Source: Polytrichum commune (taxonomy: Eukaryota > Streptophyta > Polytrichopsida > Polytrichales > Polytrichaceae). From it: DNA of 64,000 nt. The stretch spans positions 41,013,081-41,077,080 of the forward strand of contig OX485809.1 in assembly GCA_950295325.1 (NCBI GenBank). The letters are read 5' to 3'. How positions within the stretch are numbered: position 1 is the stretch's first letter; each line of letters begins with the position of its first letter. The translations under genes and the position numbers were made by a program. This document shows, piece after piece, positions 57,901 through 64,000 of this stretch. The notes beneath the pieces were generated by a model that saw only the letters and a program-made list of their open reading frames with translations, was not told the origin of the DNA and did no database searches.

Positions 57901-60900
57901 ATGAGAAACTAAAATTGAGGTCCTAAGAGGAACCCTTGAAGACAAAAAGAGTGAAAGACGTGTCAGTTGCATTTTTAGAATGAAATAACAACTAGTTAAG
58001 CCTTCCTTGAGAGTTTGTGCCTCGGTTTTGGTTGTTTTAAGTCATAACAAAAACTTAACTACATAACCCATATTTTTTTGGTAATCTTATTTCTCTAATT
58101 GAAATTACTATGAATTTTCTAAGCCAATAATTGGCCCAAACGCATTGTCAATATTTAGAATATCCCATAACAACTCATTTTGAGAACTCAAAACCAGGGA
58201 CATGTGTCATGGCATTATTGTTTCCGTGATGATACCATATTGAAGTTGGAGACTTAGAAACCAAGAATTGCTAGTGTACAAGTTGGCCCACGTTATGTTG
58301 AGGGACATATATGACCATTTAATGAGCACAAAAATCTTCACTTTGACAATGGATAAACTATTCACACAAGTTCCGACAAGTATGAGACAAATGATTACGG
58401 GCACCTATGATCGGGGAGAACCGGCCATTAGTTACAAATGAACCGGTTGAGTTTGAGAAATAACTAGTTAAAGTTCAAGACTGTAGGATAATTACCGATC
58501 ATCTTAGAGGAATCCATGGAATATACCCCAATCTAATAAAGGAAAACTGAAGGATGTCAACATGTAACCAGTTAGACTTGCAAGCATTAGGATCTCAACT
58601 GATTATGCCCAAAAATCTCCCCGATCACTAACGGGCACGATTTGAAAATGCTAATCATCTCGCACTAATTATGTGTTTCATATCATACAAGAAGTGGGTG
58701 CAATGAGATTAGTATCTGAACAACAAACACGTGCCCTAACTTGCAAGTAAGAAAGCAATCAAAATCCGTTGACCAACAACAAACTCCGAAATCTTGAAGA
58801 GGGTTAGCTTTGGAGATCGCCACATGACTTGTATGGTGTGCCTACCCACCATGATTGTGTCCGGGGTGGCCTAGCATGGATGGAAACCCACTTTGAGGCC
58901 CCCGGGATTTGTGACCACAAATGTTGTTTATGACTACTTTAGCCACGGGTTTAGTAGTTCCCATTGGTGTCTTTCTTGGCTTGACATATTGTACATGGAC
59001 GTGTTGTTGTTTTGGAGAGTTATACGGCACACGGCAAAGGTCAAGAAACCCTTCCATTGCATCACCATACATGTACTCCCTTATCGTTGTACCTCGCTTT
59101 GTAGTTCACCAAAACTCTTTGAGAGTAAATGTGCCACATGTCATCATCACATTGATTGGGATCCTGTAAATTTCTATGTGGAAACAACATTGGAGCATTC
59201 GACGGTGTTGGACGGGAAGAAAAAAAAGATGAAAGTATTGTATCAATATTCCGCATTGTGACAAAGAACTTATTCACAAAGAACTTATCTTTTGGTCCCA
59301 AGGTCTTTGATATTTTTCTCACAAACTTCGTTTGTTGCATGTTTGTCCTTCTTGACATTCAACTACCAATGAAATGGTAGGATGGTTAGTACCAATTGTG
59401 GGTAGCTATTAGCTAAAAATATGAAATATCTTGTTGGTTCTTGTTTGGGCTCATTCGTGTAAGTTGCACTAAACTCCTGATCACATTCATCAAGAACAAG
59501 TCTTTAGGAAGCGTTACAATGACATGACATGTAGTCTATAAGTTAGTGTGGATACTATCACTATTTTAAATTTAGATGTATCACCATATGACACTTTCAT
59601 TGATTTCATGATGTCCAAATAATCTAGTGCTATGAAAAAAAATGCAACTCATATTATTCTTCATGTCACATTAAGACTAGTAGGCTTAAAATTTACAATG
59701 ACACTCACGACATCACACTACAAGAATAGTGACCAAAGTATCGTACTAGATAGTTACATGATATGGGAGTTTGCATCAAGTTGTGCATTGGTATAGTGCA
59801 TGATGTGGCAACGTACCTCCATGACCTACTTATAATATAACCAAGATGTTTCATCTTCAACGTTGCGTGTATGTTTGCATGAATGTCACACACAAAAATG
59901 CCAACTCCCACCTCATTTCCCTACTTTCACATGCTACCATGCTATCAAGGAGCTTTGTGCTAACAAAGCATTGACCACGCTCTATGGATAAATTGTTGCA
60001 ACTCAACATTGTCACCAATCCACATTCCATCCATTGTACAACACTCCCATACAGTGGGCCATCCCGCATGGGGTGTCCAAACCAACAAGCATTATTAAGT
60101 TAGGCAACACTTTGTGGTTAAGCTCATAAGGGAGGTATGAGGGATGATTCCCTCCTTTAAGTTGATCCCCACACTTTGTGGTAAACTAAATTTTACCAAA
60201 CATAATCTCGCAAATGTTGCGAATCTATAGCTCACATGCATGCATGGCACAACCCACATTATTTAAAACCTGCAACTATAAACTTAAGGATCGATTTCAA
60301 GAGTTTATATGGACATTTATGAAACATTGTGACAAATACCAATGGATATGTTGAAGAGGGTCTTGATTCATAGCGCAACCCTTGTTGATTGCATAATAGG
60401 TCATTCCCTAGTTAAGTGATTACTTACAAGTGTCATCTCTGAATGGAGATAACATATGTATTGCCACCCAAGAACAAACAAATAATCAAATCCATCTGCA
60501 ACAAATTCTTATGTTTTCTTTTACCATGTTTGCTATAGGTATGTCACATGAGACTTATCAAAAACACCACATATTTTGTGTCAAAATGACATATTTGACG
60601 ATACATACTTGATACAAAATACGATTATCTTGAAACACGGCCTCGATAATATGTATCAAACATGTCGTGTAGAAATCATAATAATAAACATGTGGTGTCA
60701 TTAAACCTCTTAACTCAAAGCAACACCTATATTTGAGTGACGCATAGGTAATCACAAACACCATGAAATCATGTTCTAAAAGTGATTGAACTATGTGCTC
60801 AAAACATGTTCATTATTATAGATATGATAGACAACATACTAAAAGGAGATTAACTACATGATCATTCAAGAAAGAGAAAATTACTTTGATAATCAATAAG

Positions 60901-61736
60901 ACATTCACAATGAGCTCAAAACTTATGACTCCAAGCTATACCCTCGATCCGAACTTCCTATCGATCTCACAACAATCACATGTTTAATGGCTTAGGAGAA
61001 GTGGGTTCTTCATAAGAGCATTTCCAGTTACCTTAATGATTTGTAATTTGTCCATCCTCCAAGACTCGCAACCTCATATGTTTTTTTCTAATCATCCACA
61101 AATGATTTGGATGACCGGATGTTTCCACCTACCAACAACACTCATCCAAGAAGTCGTCGTACATATAACACCCATGTGTTGTGAAGGACATGTCCCCCAA
61201 GTGGGGCCATACAAGAAGTAAAGGTCCACAAAGGCATGATTGGTGCCCAAATGTGGTGGGCCTCCATCCATCTCAAGCCACTTTTGTTTGGAGAAATTTG
61301 CAAGAAAGTGGAGGACGGTGCTTCGTGTACGTTGTGCGAAATTTGACATATTCAAGCTTTCTTTGAGATCGGAGAATGTTCAATTCCGGTACCTATATCG
61401 ATGTTTGTTGTTGTGTGCAAGTGTTTCAAATGAGGTTGAATACCCAACTAATAAGGTAGTTGATTTGGCCAAGAAGAGTGGCTTGAAATTTGTGGAATGT
61501 TTCTCATAGATGCAACAGAGGAAATGATGAGGAATGCATGTTGTTTCGTACTTTTATTCCTTGTAAGTAATCATTTATACTTTTCCAACACAACAAGTCA
61601 GTCAAATCCCCTACTTGTATATTAGAGTCATCCTAATTTGCACATCTAAATACCCTACTCTACATGTGAATGTACACAAAACGGTCAACTCAGTGGTACT
61701 TAAAAAGTGATCTCAAGTGGTGTGAAATTTTACATG
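54907..61736. other. Long intergenic stretch, no gene recognised
   Basis: Nearly 7 kb without a gene I can support. Open frames up to 122 codons (58893-59261 on the plus strand, 59062-59358 on the minus) overlap each other, lack domains and probably derive from old mobile elements. Purine- or A-rich runs occur at 57659-57687. Nothing here shows a tRNA, rRNA or protein domain on inspection. Confidence 0.45.
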
Positions 61737-62158
61737 CATGGGGAGGTCACTCCATTGTAAAGTTGAACAACCACGTGCGAACACTTTACATGTAAAAAAT
61801 CCTACTTTTTACATAAAGTATCACCAAAATGGGTCAAGATTTCATCAATTTTTTTCATGAGTAGATATACACGTTACCTACTACATAGTAAAATATGGTA
61901 ACTAAATTTGATGATTTGTTTTTTTATATAAAACATACCGTCTCTAACTAGAATGACGCGGATGTGAACTAAAAAATTTACTACAAAAAATGAAGATGAC
62001 TAAAAATTTCAAAACAATATACAAAAGATACTATCAATGGTTATGTATATGTAGGAAAAATATCATAAATTTTAAAATGATCTATAGCATGTAATATAGG
62101 GGTAGCAAACTTTGTTCGCACATGGTGTTCAACTTGACAATGGAGTGACCTCCCCATG
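61737..62158. mobile_element. MITE with about 45-bp inverted ends
   Basis: CATGGGGAGGTCACTCCATTG followed by AAAGTTGAACAACC at the left is inverted at the right (GTTCAACTTGACAATGG, then AGTGACCTCCCCATG), with three or four mismatches. The interior is AT-rich. TACATG occurs near both flanks, but a clean target duplication is not visible, so the superfamily is uncertain. Confidence 0.75.
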
Positions 62159-64000
62159 ATTACATGTCTGGCCGATCCTTTTTAGACCACCATTATTACA
62201 ATTAGTTGTTTTTGGATTCACACAAGAATCCTTGTACTCCTATTCTAGTGCACCATTAGTGCCCATTCAACATTTTCCATTTTTTTTACCTCAACGTGAT
62301 GGTTATGAAAGGCACGGGTAGATCACTGTAAGGCATTTTTGTGCACCACGTGTGGCTGGGGGTTTTTTTGTTTTGGGGTTATTTACCTTCAAGGGATGAA
62401 TTAAAGCCTCCATATAATTACTTAAATTTCAAAAATGGCCCATTTGTTTGGACCCTTCCATTACTTATATTGTCCAAGTCACTATAATTTTTTGTACTCT
62501 ATATTCCTTTTAAGTAATAAAAGCTAATCTACTTCCTAACGCAATTGACAAGTGTTGAGGGAAAGCATGGAAACAAAGAAGGGTGCAAACAATAATACCA
62601 TTGCAAACATCCATCCCTGTGAGTCCTAAACCCATTTACATACCATACTAAACACACCTTCTAGGATCCTTATCTTCAGCCCCTATATTAATTTTACAAA
62701 AAAATAATGGCCCATGTTTTATGTCCATCTAACTTACTTATAATGGAATTGTCTACATTTAATGGCCCTTCATTATTTGGAATTCCTTTATAATTTTTAT
62801 TTCAAATGATTTTAATCCTCTCTATATTATGCCGCATGTCGTTTTTAAAATGCACTAAGTGATCTACCCGTGATGAAAGGTGATAAGTATGGTAAAATTT
62901 AGTCATATTGGATCTCATTTGACAAAAGTAAACTCTTTGGCATCCACTTGGTCTTCTAAACATGTGTACCGAGAGACTTTCCACTACATCAAGAGGTCCA
63001 CCATGATTGTAATTTGGGCTCCCATTATAATGACCAAGATGTATACCATAGCTATTTAGTAGCTTGGGCTGAAAATAATTAATTTTAGTGGTGCCTAAAT
63101 TTTTGGGAAATTATTTTCATTGAGTGTCCAAAAAATAGAATTAACATTCAAGGAGTGTCTAAAATCATAATAATGCAAGTGACATTCACTAGAAACTCTA
63201 TCAATGGATTTAAGCATACATTGTAATGTCTTCTGCCTTGCCATTGTCACTCTTTTCAAGTTTAATCTCTCACAAACATCGTAACAACATAGTCTCTCAC
63301 AAAGACCACTCCGTATAACTCTCACACAAAGCAAAATTTGTTGCGGAGCAAAACCATTACATACAAGTAAAAAACAAACTTTAGGGTAAGGAATGTTAGT
63401 TAAGGGAAGTGTTTAGGTTAATCGTAGCTACCATAAATGAAATTAGGAAAACCATCCATGAATTATAGAAATGGCTTGGATGAATGTCTAACTTATTTTA
63501 AATTACTTCTTGAATCTAACCAATTTTAGAATATCATTTTATGGGTTGCCTAACTTACTTTCGCACTTCAATTAATTATTAAGCATAAAGATGCCCAAGC
63601 TGCTAGAGAGCTACGGTATATCAGTGTCCGAAAAGTTTTTGAAGTTTTTGAGGTTAATTGCCTACCTCTTTAAAAGGGCATAGGCTATTTCGCTCATGGC
63701 ATAGGTTGCATCCTACAATATCAAATTTTTGTAAGTTGAAAACCTTTTGAGTTTTTAAGTTACCCGCCAATTGCCTTCAAAACTAATTTTTAGTAGGTTA
63801 AAATCCTTCATATCTTTTAATGTTGTAGGCTTTAAATTCAAAATTTGAGTACTAAGTGGTATCCTTGGCAGGAATTGAACCTGGCTAAGCCCTTCACCAC
63901 GTTTGAAGGCCAAGGATTAACCAACTCTTTTTTAAAGAGTTGACTATAATGAAAGGTTGCTAAAATTCAAATGAGTTCAAGGGTGAAAGTCCTCACCATC
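62159..64000. other. Intergenic, tRNA-like segment near the end
   Basis: No gene is seen. At 63857-63926 the sequence TGGTATCCTTGGCAGGAATTG, followed by AACC and, further on, CCAAGGATTAACCAAC, resembles the reverse of a tRNA (T-arm GAATTGAACC, D-arm-like end). The acceptor pairing does not close properly. It may be a SINE head or a decayed tRNA rather than a functional gene. Confidence 0.3.

Noticed and set aside
58893-59358. Overlapping frames of 122 and 98 codons on opposite strands
   Set aside because: No domain, no promoter or splice context, and both strands are open over the same stretch.

Overview
This window is nuclear DNA of a land plant. It carries GT-AG introns of roughly 100-1000 bp, plant-specific gene families (PSII core phosphatase, USP-domain receptor-like cytoplasmic kinase, plant CCMH), an AAACCCTAA telo-box and many small PIF/Harbinger-type inverted-repeat elements. 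I cannot name the species. Gene density is low: three well-supported intron-containing genes, one single-exon gene, one gene fragment and one snoRNA cluster in 64 kb.

Layout. 880-1378 is a MITE, followed at 1679-2124 by a CCMH-like gene fragment (cytochrome c maturation) that has lost the first cysteine of its redox motif and its membrane tail. 3190-3615 (-) encodes a small secreted glycine-rich protein with a clear TATA box. 6363-7238 is a nested inverted-repeat element. 9656-11484 (+) is a snoRNA cluster behind a telo-box: one canonical C/D snoRNA, two full H/ACA copies and three C/D copies. Two of those C/D copies carry an 11-nt guide to 18S rRNA of the U61 type. 13156-16693 (-) is PBCP, the plastid PSII core phosphatase, in 11 exons (350 aa), with five 86-bp tandem repeats just upstream. 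18293-19356 is a 1.06-kb Harbinger-like element, and 20934-21560 a minisatellite. 23222-32195 (+) is a 17-exon gene for a 682-aa protein that joins an SKP1/Elongin C-like fold, an F-box/Elongin A-like motif and ribonuclease-inhibitor-type leucine-rich repeats; several MITEs lie in its introns. 33089-34563 is a large foldback element. 35457-38167 (-) holds decayed transposon genes. 39285-44950 (-) is a 9-exon, 871-aa kinase with an N-terminal USP domain. From 45 kb to the end I find no host gene, only mobile-element remnants.

The genes do not form an operon-like unit. The links I can see come from repeats: the same MITE family sits in an intron of both the LRR gene and the kinase gene, and TTA/TAA target duplications recur through the window. 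Exon models were built by hand from homology, splice consensus and phase continuity. All three long models keep the reading frame through every junction, but none has been checked against transcripts.
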